The notes beneath the pieces are model-generated. The model saw only the letters and a program-made list of their open reading frames with translations. It was not told where the DNA came from and searched no databases. A stretch of 64,000 nt of DNA from Rallus limicola. Lineage: Eukaryota > Chordata > Aves > Gruiformes > Rallidae. Shown piece by piece: positions 9,755-22,118 of this stretch (position 1 is the stretch's first letter; each line of letters begins with the position of its first letter). The stretch is taken from NCBI GenBank assembly GCA_022605955.1, contig JAKCOZ010000002.1, positions 66,754,783-66,818,782 of the forward strand. The letters run 5' to 3'. A program made the translations under genes and the position numbers.

Positions 9755-12647
9755 CTAAAATCAAATTGTGGATAATAAAAGAATGTTACAACTTCAGCTG
9801 TGTTGTGTTTGATGTCAGTCTACATCTACTTCAACATTTCTAGCTCTGATAACTTTCCACTTCTCCACTATGGTGAGCATCTGGGAAAAAAATCAAAATC
9901 CCCCAAAACTCCACAGTTTATAGGAAGGGTGGTTAAGGAGGGAACGAATTCAAACATGGCCATTTCATCAGTTCCATACTAAGCTGAAGTCTTGCTTGTT
10001 TAATGGTCTTGAAAATCAAGCAAATACTCAAATCTCTTTAAATGCAGTATCCAAGTTTAGGTGCTGATTTTTCAGAACCCCTAGTCCTTGCTTGGCCTGG
10101 CATGTTCATCATCATCGAGTCACCTGCAGACAGAACAGCTTGCATCTAGCTCACCTTATGTGTAGCTTCCCTGAGGACACAGACTGCAGTTTTCAGAGAT
10201 CTGTCTTGATGCCTTTTTCACTATTGCACCTCATCAAGGCTACCCAGATAATAACAGTAGTAGTATTCTGGATATTTTAAACACAACACGTGTATATGAA
10301 GAGGAATAATTAGTTATTGAGTATATTTACCTGTTCTTGTCCGTACAAACATGTCAGCAACATAGACAGCATCAGAAATGTAATCAATAATAAACCATAT
10401 CGCTAGGTAGTCATGCTGAAGCTCATCAAAACAGGCTCTGAATAGGACAAGACAAAAGTAAATTACCATGAAATGAAAATTAAATCCTTGGATGAAATCA
10501 TGATGGATAAAGTATTTTTCTATCTATTTAGTGATACTGCAATTTGTCAGAAGTTTAATATAGTCATTAAAGGGTGACATCACCTAGCAATAATCATGGT
10601 CCAGTTGTACATAACAGGCATTGTGATGCAAAACAACCAGTTGTAATACAAATTTCCTGCTGGATCAATAATAAAAATTTCTTTCTTCTCCCTATGTGGT
10701 AGGCAAGAAAAGAAAAGATTTGATGAGATGCTCAAAATACACATAGCAATTTTTGAGGAAGCATTCCAGAAATGGTTATTGTACCATAAATGGCCTTTAT
10801 TAAAGTTAAGCTTCCCTGCCTGAATGCACAGAGAACATTAAGCTGCTTATTAGGTGTGACTTGGGACACAGACTTTAGAATCTAAATTTTGCTGAGGAAA
10901 ATCAGCTTGGCAGTCACAAGCACATGTAAATTCCACCTTTTCAAATTAATTTGTTTCCTACCCAATTAGCTGTCTTATCTGATAATTGATTTGATCATCT
11001 CTCAAACAAAAAATTATTATGTGACTCATAATGTTTAAATAAGTGAGATATATCACACCTTTCTCACAGGAGAAAGACTAGCTCTGAGAAAGATGAAACA
11101 TTGGCATAGTTTACATAGAGGAACCCAAGAACACGAAATCATACAATGCAAGTTCCTACTGCACTGTTTTAAGTTTCTCTTCCTTGGGCAGAAAATTATT
11201 AATTTACCAAGCAAAAAGTAAAGTAAAGCAAGAACTTTGAGATCATAGAAGAGTTTACTTGCTTGCAGGTGCCCTTATTTGCAGAAGAGATTGCTTTACA
11301 CTGGCACATCTTTTACTGCAGGGTGTTATCCAAAAATATTGAATAATCAGAATCCAAGCAGATTTTTCTTGGTTATTTTTTTCATATTGATTCAATGCAT
11401 GCATATTTTTGTTGTCCACATATTAAGTTAGATCAGAACAATTTTAAGGAGAACAACAGCAATTTGTACACTTGTTCACTAGATTATAAACATCTTGTTC
11501 ACAGGATATCCATGAATGGATTCGATTCTATATCAAAAGCAATTTTATTAGACTAACATAGGAGGACCTAAATGAAAAATACTTACTCTTCTTTATTTTC
11601 TTTCTTCTTGGGCTTATCTTTATTTTTGGTTTTCTCCTTTTTTTCCTTATTCTTTTGTGTTTCTCCATCCTTTTTTTTTTCTGACTTGCTAAGAAATAGA
11701 TTTACATTTTCAGTTATTATAGACTGGGTTAAAACATATGTGGAAAGAAACTGAATGTCTTAGAAATAGCAACACTATTACTCTTTGTCTTACCTCTTCT
11801 TTTCTTTTTTCTTTTTCTTCTCTCTAAGGAAAAGAAAAATATGATAGGCTCATGGGATGCACATAGACATTGCTTCCACACTTATTTATCAGAATCATCT
11901 GAATTCAGTAAACATAACATTGTAGTTAGGTGTTTGGCTTTCAAAAGTGTTTTGCTTATTTTATTCACATGCAACTACTTTTATTTTAAATTAATAGATA
12001 TAATGCCAATAACTTTGGTATTGAGAATGATCATCATAATGGATGTGCATTCTTTTTTGGGATTATTTGAATGGCATAGCTGTTTATAAAGAAACCACTG
12101 GGTATATATCATTCTTTTTCATTGCTGTTTAAACAACTAGCATTACGGTACTGTCATTTTATGAAATGGCAAAGACACTTACTCATCTTTATTACTATTG
12201 TTGTTAATATTGTAGTGTGCAAATGCACCGGGTAGATACCGTTGCCTAGGGAACAGCAAAACAACACAGTTATATGGTATCTGCTGAAATACAAAAAAAA
12301 ACATTAAATCTAAATTGCCATGGACTGATTCTCACCATTTTAATCATGGGCCAAGTTATCTAAGGAAACTGAAAAAGCATGGATTTTAATCCCCTAAATA
12401 TTTACAATAAGCAATGTATCACAAAACCCCCTTAATTTGTTAATAGAGTATAAAGAAAGTTAACTGATGGCAAGTGAACCCCATCCAAATTATCCCAGAA
12501 AAAAAACCCAAACAAATACAAAACGATAAACTTGACATACCTGTTTTCCCCGTTGTTCATCAATCCAGGGTCCTCACTGGTGTCCTGCACTACCACGCTG
12601 GGAACAACTGTATGGGAGTGGTGGGTCTCAATCACTCCTACCTTCAT
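8337..12647 (-). CDS. CNGA1: CNGA1, rod cyclic nucleotide-gated channel alpha subunit
   Basis: CNGA1 forms, with CNGB1, the cGMP-gated cation channel of rod outer segments that carries the light-sensitive current. Seven coding exons join in phase to a 644-aa protein: 12541-12647, 12183-12245, 11794-11823, 11587-11688, 10584-10691, 10331-10437 and 8337-9754. Order of parts: N-terminus starting [10 protein letters not shown], a Lys/Glu-rich linker (residues about 57-105), S1 ([20 protein letters not shown]), S2, and S3-S6 in the large exon. The pore loop [11 protein letters not shown] has its selectivity glutamate near residue 316. A C-linker follows, then a cyclic-nucleotide-binding domain ([32 protein letters not shown]) and a C-terminal leucine-zipper-like coiled coil. 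The length is usual for a vertebrate CNGA1, and nothing is broken. No promoter or 5' UTR exon can be assigned with confidence. Confidence 0.97.
10331..10437 (-). CDS. CNGA1: CNGA1 exon 6 (S2 region)
   Basis: A 107-nt exon with donor GTAAATAT and acceptor CCTATTCAG. It encodes [15 protein letters not shown] and [18 protein letters not shown], the S1-S2 loop and S2 helix. It ends with one base that pairs with the GT start of exon 7 to make Gly. Confidence 0.96.
10584..10691 (-). CDS. CNGA1: CNGA1 exon 5 (S1 region)
   Basis: A 108-nt exon with acceptor CCACATAG and donor GTGATGTC. It encodes [20 protein letters not shown] and the rest of the first membrane helix. Phase 2 on both sides. Confidence 0.96.
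11587..11688 (-). CDS. CNGA1: CNGA1 exon 4 (lysine-rich linker)
   Basis: A 102-nt exon with acceptor TTTCTTAG and donor GTAAGT. Nearly every residue is Lys, Glu, Asp or Asn ([20 protein letters not shown] and more). This charged cytosolic segment is variable in sequence and length between species. The adenine-rich coding strand makes it look like simple sequence, but the frame and splice sites are intact. Confidence 0.92.
11794..11823 (-). CDS. CNGA1: CNGA1 exon 3 (30-nt exon, lysine-rich)
   Basis: A 30-nt exon between acceptor TTCCTTAG and donor GTAAGACA, encoding [11 protein letters not shown] across its joins. Its length is a multiple of three, so it could be skipped without a frame change. 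Similar short, Lys-rich exons are usual at this place in CNGA1. Confidence 0.88.
12183..12245 (-). CDS. CNGA1: CNGA1 exon 2
   Basis: A 63-nt exon with acceptor TTCCCTAG and donor GTAAGTGT. It encodes [20 protein letters not shown], including the YLPGA motif found in vertebrate CNGA1 N-termini. Confidence 0.95.
12541..12647 (-). CDS. CNGA1: CNGA1 exon 1 (start codon exon)
   Basis: ATG at 12647-12645 in good context (GACCATGA) and donor GTATGTCA from 12540. It encodes [20 protein letters not shown] and then QDTSEDPGL. The mRNA exon probably extends upstream as 5' UTR; the non-coding exon limits are not clear. Confidence 0.93.
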
Positions 12648-15600
12648 GGTCAAGATTGTCCTACCTTGTGTAATCAAGGAAGAGTGGTTTATAATAGAAT
12701 CAAGACATTTCATAACTAGCAGAAGTAACAAACTTTTTTGTTTCCCCTAAAGGTGAATCCTTTATATCCTTGCTTCCCTCCAAACCAACAATAAGATTTC
12801 CAGTTTCCTCTCTCCCATGATATTCCCACCAGAAAATAAAGGACATTGTGGGTGCCTCAGTGTGCTTAATGACTAGGCAACTGCTGCTACAGTGTTCAAC
12901 ATATCTTTCTCTTACAGGAAGCGTTAATTTAGGTCTTTCTTGAGAGCCTAGTCACATACTTTGAAAATATTTAGACAATTGTATTTGAAACATCTACTGC
13001 TGTTTCATTTGGTTTTGAATGAAATGCTCATAATTTATTGTATTGGGGTGTATAAATAGTTTCCTGCACAGGTGATATCCTGAAAACCAGACTAGGGAGC
13101 ATTCGTTGGTTGGATGTCCAAAGAAATTTCAGTATGTCAACTTAAAGGCTGATGAGTCTCCTTACTTCTATAGCAAGTCGGACACAAATCGCTAAATGGA
13201 AATGTTAGTGTTTGGTCGTGCCTGTTTTGTTCATTTCAATATTAAAAGAATTGAAAATGTTTTAGTGTATACTCTCCTTTTTCACCACTGTTCTTACAGG
13301 TTTTTTTGAGTTATTAATGAGACTGCCAGCTCTCTGGGCATGAATTATGATCTGCTCTTGGCAGACATTTAAAATATCCCTGCGCATGTGAAATCAGAGT
13401 TTAGAGATGTCTGTAAGCCACAAACTGACAAATGAGTGGCCGTACCACTGATAAGTGAAGTCAAATGCCATAGAATGAATCAGTCCTAGAGAACATCTCT
13501 CCATTCTGTAGTCAAGCACGCTGCAAAAGAGAAGCAGAATGATACAGCTGCCACGTTACTGCCAGACTTACCTGACTTTCCTTATTATGAAACAAAAGAT
13601 ATTCCGACAGAGGAAACCCATGTTTCTAGCTGTCATCACGCATGAATGACACATGTTACAAAAAATAATACAACAATATACATCATTGTACGAAACAGAA
13701 AGCTAAAGATTGAAGAATAAGATATGTTCTTCCATGGTTAGTCCTAAATGTGGTCTAACGTTGCTGGTCAGTCTAAATGTTTAAGAGCAAGGATCATGTC
13801 TAAGATGTTACATAAAAAACTTCTAAGTTTATAAAACACAGTAAACATTAGGTTAGATTCACCAGGATCCTGAGAGCTGTAGCAGGGTTTCCACTACCTT
13901 ACTCCAAGGATAAATCGTGTTTGAAAGTGTGGAGATTGAAATTACACCAGGTTGAATTAAGCAGCTTTATGTCTGCTTACAGGTGCTCAGAAAGCTCTGC
14001 TAATGCTGCCACACAAAATTCCATCCTGATTTAACCTACATCCTCCACAGAGCCACGATGGAGTCCAGAGCTCACAAATAACAGTGCAAAATAAAGCTGC
14101 ATCTGACTACTTCCAATCACTCAGCATCAGACAAATGCAAATGTATTTGTTTCCACGGAAATCATTCCTCCAACAGAGCAGGATCTAAACCAGTCAGTTC
14201 ACACTTAGGACTCCCAAGTACCAGCATTTCTAGACAGGCACTCATTTTCATGTTTATCTGTGCTCTTTGAGTCTTCTTTAGTTTCAAGAGAAAAAAAACC
14301 CAACCTAGCTTTGACTTTGTCTGGTCCAGACATCCTGGTTTGCTGATGTTCTAGAGGTGAAAGACAATGAGAAGTGTGTGAAAATAGGACGTGTACAAAA
14401 ATGCACACCCATCTGAAGTATGTAGCCTGGAGGAAAAAGGAAAAATCTGTATCCTCTACATTCCCCTGTTCTTCAGGTGAAGAGGATTTTCTGTGCATTA
14501 TTGCCAATAAACAGATTCCTCTGGCTGTTAGTGTCTGTTGTAAATGTGGGGGTTGTGTTCTGCTGAAGGAGCCGTGGCAGCTGTGTGCATAGGATTTGCT
14601 GAGACAGAGGAGCTGCCATTTCAGGGCAGTTCTGGAGATTTCATCTCGCTGAGACAATGGAAGTGTTAAGTGGGGATAGAAATTGCAAGTATTTACAACC
14701 CCATAGTCTCAAAATATTCAATATGAATGTCAGGTTTGGGTGACTACTGACCCAGGTTGTTTTCCTTGTTAATCACACAGAGAGAACATCTTCACAAGAA
14801 TTTCTTCAAATTCCATTAGTCTCAAAGAAAATTGTGGGGAGTTTTGAAATACTTGAGTCTCAGACACAGAAATGCAGCATGTGCCCAGCACAAGTTGAAC
14901 AGACACCATAGTTGCTCCTGGTCTGGGAGCAAACCAAGTTACAAAACCCAACGTGGGGAACAACAGAAGATGTCTCATTAATCTCGGTGGGTCCAGAACT
15001 CACCTTAAGGCATTTTTTCATTGTTTTAGAGAGATTTTTCAAACAATAATTCATGTGAAATATTGTGACTAAAGAAAAGGAATCATGGTAGTGAAACATT
15101 TTTCTTGAACTGTCACCACGACTTTTATTTTAATAGTCCAATGTCCATTTTCACATTATCATGTTTCTGAAGTAAGTTTGAAAGGTACTACACACAAACG
15201 ATCACCTTGGAGATGTTTTAGATTTTTAACATGTTATTTTCACTGTATCATCACAAATAGTTTGCTTTTTACTATCTTGGGTTTTTTTAATGTGACTATT
15301 ATCATGAACAACTGAGTTTTCAAATATTATGGACTAAAAAGTAATTATATTAATTATTATATATAAAAATATTTTACGTTGCAAGAAAATGGAGGCAATA
15401 TTATCCTTTTAGAGTGAATGGGAGATCAGCTTCCATCTCTTCTGCTCTATTATTTTACCTATTTCTCACTTTCTTACTTGCCCACCATATTACTTGTCTA
15501 GTCATTACATTCAGAGAGTAAATACTTTAAGGTATCCTGGAACAGAATTTGGCATAAAGATCCCCAAAAAAATCTTCATTAACATTAATATCTGCTGTGT

Positions 15601-18600
15601 CTTATGGCAAAAATCTCTCTTCTCTAACATGCAAGGAGTCCTTAGCAGTTCTGCAATAAGCACTTTCAGCAGTATGCATGCTTACCTTGGGAATGTAATC
15701 TGCCACTCCTGATTACGATTGTAGTCCTTTAAATCAGCCACGTTTCCTTTCTACATAAGCAGAGCCACCATGAAAAAACAAATATAATCAACATTTCATG
15801 CATAAATCTCTTATTGATCGATTTTTCAACCAGCCAGTCCCATGTGCAGTTCTCTGAATTATTCCCAAGGAAGGACATGGATATTAGAGGAGGATTTTCT
15901 TGACCTAGTGATGGATTTTGAGATTTAGAGAGAGATGAAAGAGACAGTGGCAGTCACTGTTATCCTTCACCTGAGCACAAGCTTACTAGCCCTATCAACA
16001 TGCAAAAGAAGAGACAAATATCGGAGCATACTCATTCTGGAAATTAAAAAAAAGTAAATTATTGTCAATGTCTATATATTCAGCATTGTCTGCTCTCCTG
16101 CTTTCTTAATGAAGATGCTTTTTTGCTGTAGTAACAGGTGTTTACTACAATGGATAAAACACCATAAATGGAATTTTCCTGTTTTAATGTGTTTGTCATA
16201 TTGCTGAATAATAGGAAATACAATTTGAAACTACTCTAGGTGCTAACATAACTTTTGCATTCCTAGTTTGATGCTTTATAAAGCCCACAGACTGTGAATC
16301 GGAAAATGCCATGATGGTGAGACACTGAACTCATCTTCAGGTTTGGCATGAATTATGAATTTGCAAAATGGTTTGCATAGTAGCTGCAGTCCTCCTCTGT
16401 TAGAAATGTGCAAGAGTTCATCTGCAGAGGCCACACTGTCAAGAAAGCTCCCAAGAGGATCTAGTGTACTTTGAAAGAGAAAAGGCTGAGGTATTTGCAT
16501 ACCTCAAATTTCTTGTTTTGCTCATGGATAACATGAGAATGAAGAAAATTAAGTTCTCAGGTGCTTGAATGGTTGATTTTTCTAATTGTTCATTGTTTAT
16601 ACGTCCCATTTGGGGAAAAATTCAAAAAAAAAGCAAAAAAAAAAGCATTGAGACATTGTTGAGCATGAAATCCAGTGATGAAAATCTTTTAGGAGGCAAA
16701 ATGAGTTAATGTTCAAAGATGAAATGGTATCTTTCTGAGACATAGCTAAAGGCACAAGCAGCAGAATCCAGAAAAGCAGTCCAGCTCCTGGACTCCAGGA
16801 TTAAGACACATTTGTTTCTGTAATCAAGAGCAGAAGACAGAGATGCCATTAGCATTCATATGAAGCAATTTAAATCTTGCAGCTCAGGTGTCTGAGTGGT
16901 CATTCATCAGTGGATTGACACATTGTAGATTTAATCACAAACCCAAAATGATGCTCAGTGTCACAGGTCAGCTTCCTGGCCAGGGGGATAAATTGGACAT
17001 GTCTGCTGCTATGACTTTCCAACCCTGAATACAGTGAGTCCATTTTCTAGGAAAGAGAATATGCATTTGAAAGCTAAAGAATAGAAAATGTTTTAGGTAA
17101 AACAGTAATGGGCAACAAGGAAATGCATAAAATTATGCTCAGTGGAAGCCTGATACAGAAGTCTACAGACAGAGCACATGGACAAATAGATGCATAACCT
17201 TCCAAGTTGTAGCATATGTTTCACTGCTGTCTTTGAAGGACTGAAATACAACTCCTGTCCTAAAATCACAGATATGGAAGGAATCTCAGAAGGGCACTGC
17301 ATTCAGCTACAATGGAGTCAGGATCAGTTTTACCTCTCGTTCTTCTGGGGCTTTGTCTTTTTGGCAATCAGAAAGATCTCATCATTCATTGCTGAGTAGT
17401 GATTTTGTGAGTGTGTGGTGGCACTGGCTGGGACATATGACTTATGGTGTGTCACATGAACATCTAACTAATTGTGAGCCCTTGCATTTGGTGCATACCT
17501 TTGTCTACAAGTTTTATGTGACCAACCAAGCCAGGCAAGTTTATGTTGTGTCCCTCAAGTCAATATGAACTGCAGAGGAGATACACCTTTTTACAGTCAG
17601 TTTTCTTGTAAAATCAGCAGTCCCATAAAGCAACTCTAATGTATTTTTTTCTTACTTGTTTGACATCAAATTTTTCAAAGAATTTCTCAAACAGAGGAAG
17701 ATGACTCCTACTGGCCCAGACCAGATCCCTGTCTGACATTGGCCAGGACCTCACTGGCAAGTTCTGGGTGAGCTACAAAGTGGTCTCCGTTATGCCTTCC
17801 TGTACAAACCAATTACATATTTCACTGACTTCACAGACAATTACATTAGTTTAGCATCAATATTTTTTCACAGATATTTTTCCTGTCATTCTGCATTCCA
17901 GTGAAATAACCTTGACTGATGGGAGAATGACCGCACTAATGGATTATTGTTTTAATAGGCCAACTTTAATCTATTTTTGTATCTTGCTTTGTCATCATCT
18001 GTAATTCTTCTCAATCCTATTAAAGCTACCCCTAGTTTCAGACACTCATAACCAAAACACGAGTTACACTATACATATGTATTTATAAATAAGGGGGTTT
18101 TAATGGCACAACATTGCCTTTCAGCTTACGGTGTTGTAGCTGTGTACACAGATGGGTGCTTTGATTGGGGCCACAGTTTTGGCAGGCTTATTTTCTGAAA
18201 ATACTGATCTGTTTTTTTCTAATGCTGATGCTATTTCAGCAATCAGTGTCACGTTGGAAGTGATGTAGCTGAGCAGGCTCCAGGGCTTCTGCCTTATTTA
18301 ATATGCTTTTGTGTAGACCAGCAGCAATTCGGTGTCATGAAGTACAGTCGGCCGCAAGGAAGGTTGGTGACTGGAAAATCATCAGTGCAAACAGTATCTC
18401 TGCCAGTAGGTGGTACTGTATTTTTCCTTTAGAGTTAAGTGGGTGCTTGATGGAGAGGGAAGAAGTAGAAGCCATTTAAGATGTGTGTCCGTGTGTTAGA
18501 TTCCCAGATGCAGGTGAGGCTGGAATTGGAAAGCACTGGGCAAGCTCCAAGCCTTCTGTGGACACGAACGCTAACAGACATACAGTATAACACCTCACAG

Positions 18601-21600
18601 CAAGCTAGAAGAATACATCAAAGCCCTTTACCAGTATCTTCCAGGTCCAGAGCAGAACAGGGTCTTCTAGCATCAGCTGGGCTGAGGTGGTTTGAGATGA
18701 CTCTTCTCACAGCCTGGAACCCACACGGTACAGAGGGGCAGGCCCACCAGAAAACTCTCTAAAAAACCCCCAAAACAAAACCTTCATACAGTAATATCCA
18801 TGGGATAAAAGAATAGATGTGGTGACCCTGCGAGTATGCCTGTAGCTCTGAACAGTCAGAGAGAATTTCTCCTTTATTTCAAGCTAGAATAACATGGGAA
18901 ATCTAAGCTGTCTGCACAGAAAAATGATGCTAAAATATTTGCTCAGCCAAAGGTGATTCTATTGATATTAATTGCATTTTTAAAAATCATTAATATATAT
19001 GATATTGTCACTGATAAGAGTGGTAGAAATGCACTGTAGTTAAAATAGATTGATATATCTACCCTTGCTTGTCTTTCATTCACTGTAAAGTGGTAGAGGA
19101 CATGGCACTGTCTGGGGATTTTTAAGGAAACTCATACAGGAGTAATCTCTTCAAGAGTGCAGCCATCTAATCATATTGAACTGCAATCTAGAGGCAGCAT
19201 CTTTGTTTCAGTTGAAGTTAACTCGTTTACATGTTGCTCTTGCAAGTCTGCAATGAATAACCAGTACTTGGGGCAGGCTGAGTTCTCATGGTGAGAGTCC
19301 CATTCTCAAATCCAGCTCCGTAATTTTTTCATGGCTGCATGGACAGGTCACGATCCTGTCTACAGCTGCCATTGACTTTATTGTTTGGACCTTGTTGGGT
19401 AGCAATGACTGCAGGAATGCAGAACAGAGAAGCTAAGCAATGATGACAGGACTTCAAAATGCCATAGGCATCTTTCCTAAAAATAACAACAACAAAACCA
19501 GTAGCAATAACAATAATAATAATAAAGATCTTACTTAATGTCTGTGCCTGGACTAGCTGCACAGTGAACATTTTTTCTCACAGTGGTGAAACCTGTTGCC
19601 ATCATCTTCAGTATTTACGATAATATAATTAAATACTGAATAATAACACATATAAGGAACTCTATCTATGTGTATTCAAATAAAATCCTCAGCAAAATTC
19701 TTTGACTGTTGGTACATGCTTACAGCTACTTCATCCCTTCATCAGCTGCCCCACTGAAATAAGGGGAGCTGCACTGATTTGCATTAGCTGATGATCTGGG
19801 TATTGCTCTAAATCAGTCACAGGTGCCATTTTGAATGGTCCAGTAGCATCTTTTTCCTCTTTATGTCAGGTAATATGATTGTATATCATGACTCAATTTG
19901 TTTTCCCATTTGACCTTGGGATATCATTCAAAGTAAAGAAAAATATATCCATGTTGATAAATCACTTTTATGTAGTTTCTTCCTGGCGTTGTCTCAAAGT
20001 TCCTTGAAACTAGTTGTGTATGTGAAGCACTCCAGATCCTCACTGAAGTATGCACACTTGAAGCATATCTGCTTCCTTCTGTAATTATAATACACACAGG
20101 ACATTATGTTGGTCCATCAACTTGGATTTTCAGCTGTAAGTTTTTTTGTAATTTCATATTTTTTTACTTAGAAAAAAAAGAGTTGCATAAGTTTTCACAG
20201 ATTTAAAAACATGAAGCATGAACTATATAAAGATTTTGAACGAAGAAACAAGTAAGAGTATCTCAGATTAAATATTTTATTCCTTAATTGAAAACAATTT
20301 GATGTCCCTGGTAAGCTATAGGAGTTGGCCCACAGGGAGGCAGATCTGCAGAAGGGTTAACTGCTTAGTTTCTTGGTATTGCCATGTGGGTAGCCCACCA
20401 CAGGGAAGCCTTGACCCGCAGGTTAGTGAGAGCTGTGCCAAGAAAAGCCACGATCTTTGGCAGCTCACCCTCCCCGCTGCTTCACCAGGCTTTCACAGAT
20501 TTTACCCGTCTCTGCAGCTCTGCCAACCGAGTCACTTGCAAGACTGTCACTTCATGTGCTTCAGTCAAACTGCAGGAAGCTGGAAAAATTGACACATTTT
20601 GACAGAAAGAGAGGTGTGAACAAGCAGAGTTGACAGATCTGAGGGGCACGGAACAAAAATAGGAGTTTTGAGCAGACTGTAGACATGTATCTGTCCAGAT
20701 ACATGGCTTTTATCCTATGGGGATGCTTGTGTTGTACAAGAACATGGAAGTTTGCTCCCAGTATTTCCAACTGTACTTTAAGATTTTAATTAAAATGCTT
20801 TAAATACTATTTAATTATTTCTCCTTTATTTAGTAGCAATCTGTGGGTTTCAACTGTGGAAGTAGAAAAGTCAAACTTTTTTATAATAAGGCAGCTTGCA
20901 TGCAGCTCTGACTACCTTCCACAGAAGTTCTTACACTGTAGATGTTGTAAAGATAAAGCAGATGGGTAAGTAAATGCACAAAAACACATTTAATGCTCCT
21001 TTTCTCCTAACATACATATTTAAAAGAAAAAAAAACCCAAACAAATACAGAAATAAAAATTTAGACTAAGACATTGAAACTGGTCTCTTGGTTCAAGCCC
21101 AAGACTGCAAATTCAAGGATGCCTAAGGCAGGGAAAACAGAGTTATTTTGCTGACACCATCACAGTATTTCACCATTCTACACCAGAGCTAATAAATTTT
21201 GCAAGCCCAAAGATGATTAGTGTAGGCACTGTGCTGCAAAGCATGGGTACAACTCTGCTAAGACTCAAGCACCCATGCCCCTGTGGAGCTCTGTGGAAGT
21301 GTGGTATATTCATAGCTCAGTTTGGCTTGTTTGGGGAGTTCCTGTGCACGCTAAGGGTGCTCAGACTATCCCAGGAAGTTTTTCTAGGTAAACATAGGTT
21401 AGCATGTAACGACTTCTTAAGCCATGCATTTTGTAAGCATGTTTCATTCAGCCATGTTCAAAACAAGGGCTTAGACTTCTTCCTTGAAACTATTGATTGA
21501 GTAATCAAGACAATTGTTTCTTATGTCACCATGGATCCAGTTCAACCACAGGGAACAGTCTCGGGGTAAGTAGGGTAAGTATCACCAGACACTGCCCTAG

Positions 21601-21849
21601 CTCTGTGAAGCTGGGACAGCCTGGCCAGGGGGATCCCACAGACCGCGATCAAGGCTGGTGCAGCCAGCCCATCGCACACTGCTCACCTCTCCTCCTAGAT
21701 GTGAAGGGGAGGAAAATTCAATCTGTGGACATTGCCAGTAGGCCCCAAAACTGCCCAGGTACCCCAGAAGAGAGCTCTTTCCATCAGATTCAGCATTCAG
21801 GTGGGGTCGTGGAAGTCCCCAGGTGAGAACTGGGGCTTGATAACGATTT
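12648..21849. other. AT-rich region between CNGA1 and NIPAL1, no recognised gene
   Basis: About 9 kb holding the CNGA1 promoter and any 5' UTR exons, which I cannot place with confidence. Consensus minus-strand donors at 13571 (CAG/GTAAGT), 15003 (AAG/GTGAGT) and 15685 (AAG/GTAAGC) are possible UTR exon ends. A GC-richer patch lies at 20.31-20.60 kb. Short simple repeats occur, such as an ATT/ATA run near 19.51 kb. Coding-like minus-strand segments at 13.4-18.2 kb are treated as a finding, not as a gene. Confidence 0.5.
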
Positions 21850-22072
21850 CTACAAAACAAAACCCGTTCGGGGTGTCTCCCGGGGCGCTGTGTGCCCGTT
21901 CCCCGCCGGGCGCGGCGGGGATTCCACGTACACCTGCCAGGCCAGGGGATGCAGGGCGGGCGAGCAGGGCGCGCCCAGGTGTGCCGGGCCGGACCATGCC
22001 GAGCTCGGGCGGGCGGAGCCGCCACCGCCACCTGCGCCGCCGCCGAGCCCTTGGAGGGAGCGCCCCGCAGCC

Positions 22073-22118
22073 ATGGGGCACCGAGAGACGCTGTCCGGCC
22101 ACCCGTCGTGCCGCACGG
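22073..22118 (+). CDS. NIPAL1: NIPAL1 exon 1 (inferred start codon exon)
   Basis: ATG in good context (GCAGCCATGG) inside the CpG island. It encodes [15 protein letters not shown] plus one base. The donor GTCAGT at 22119 is usable but not ideal. The single overhanging base fits the GT start of exon 2 to give Gly, and the full protein then comes to 407 aa. Inferred from phase, length and context, not from a recognised N-terminal motif. Confidence 0.6.
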
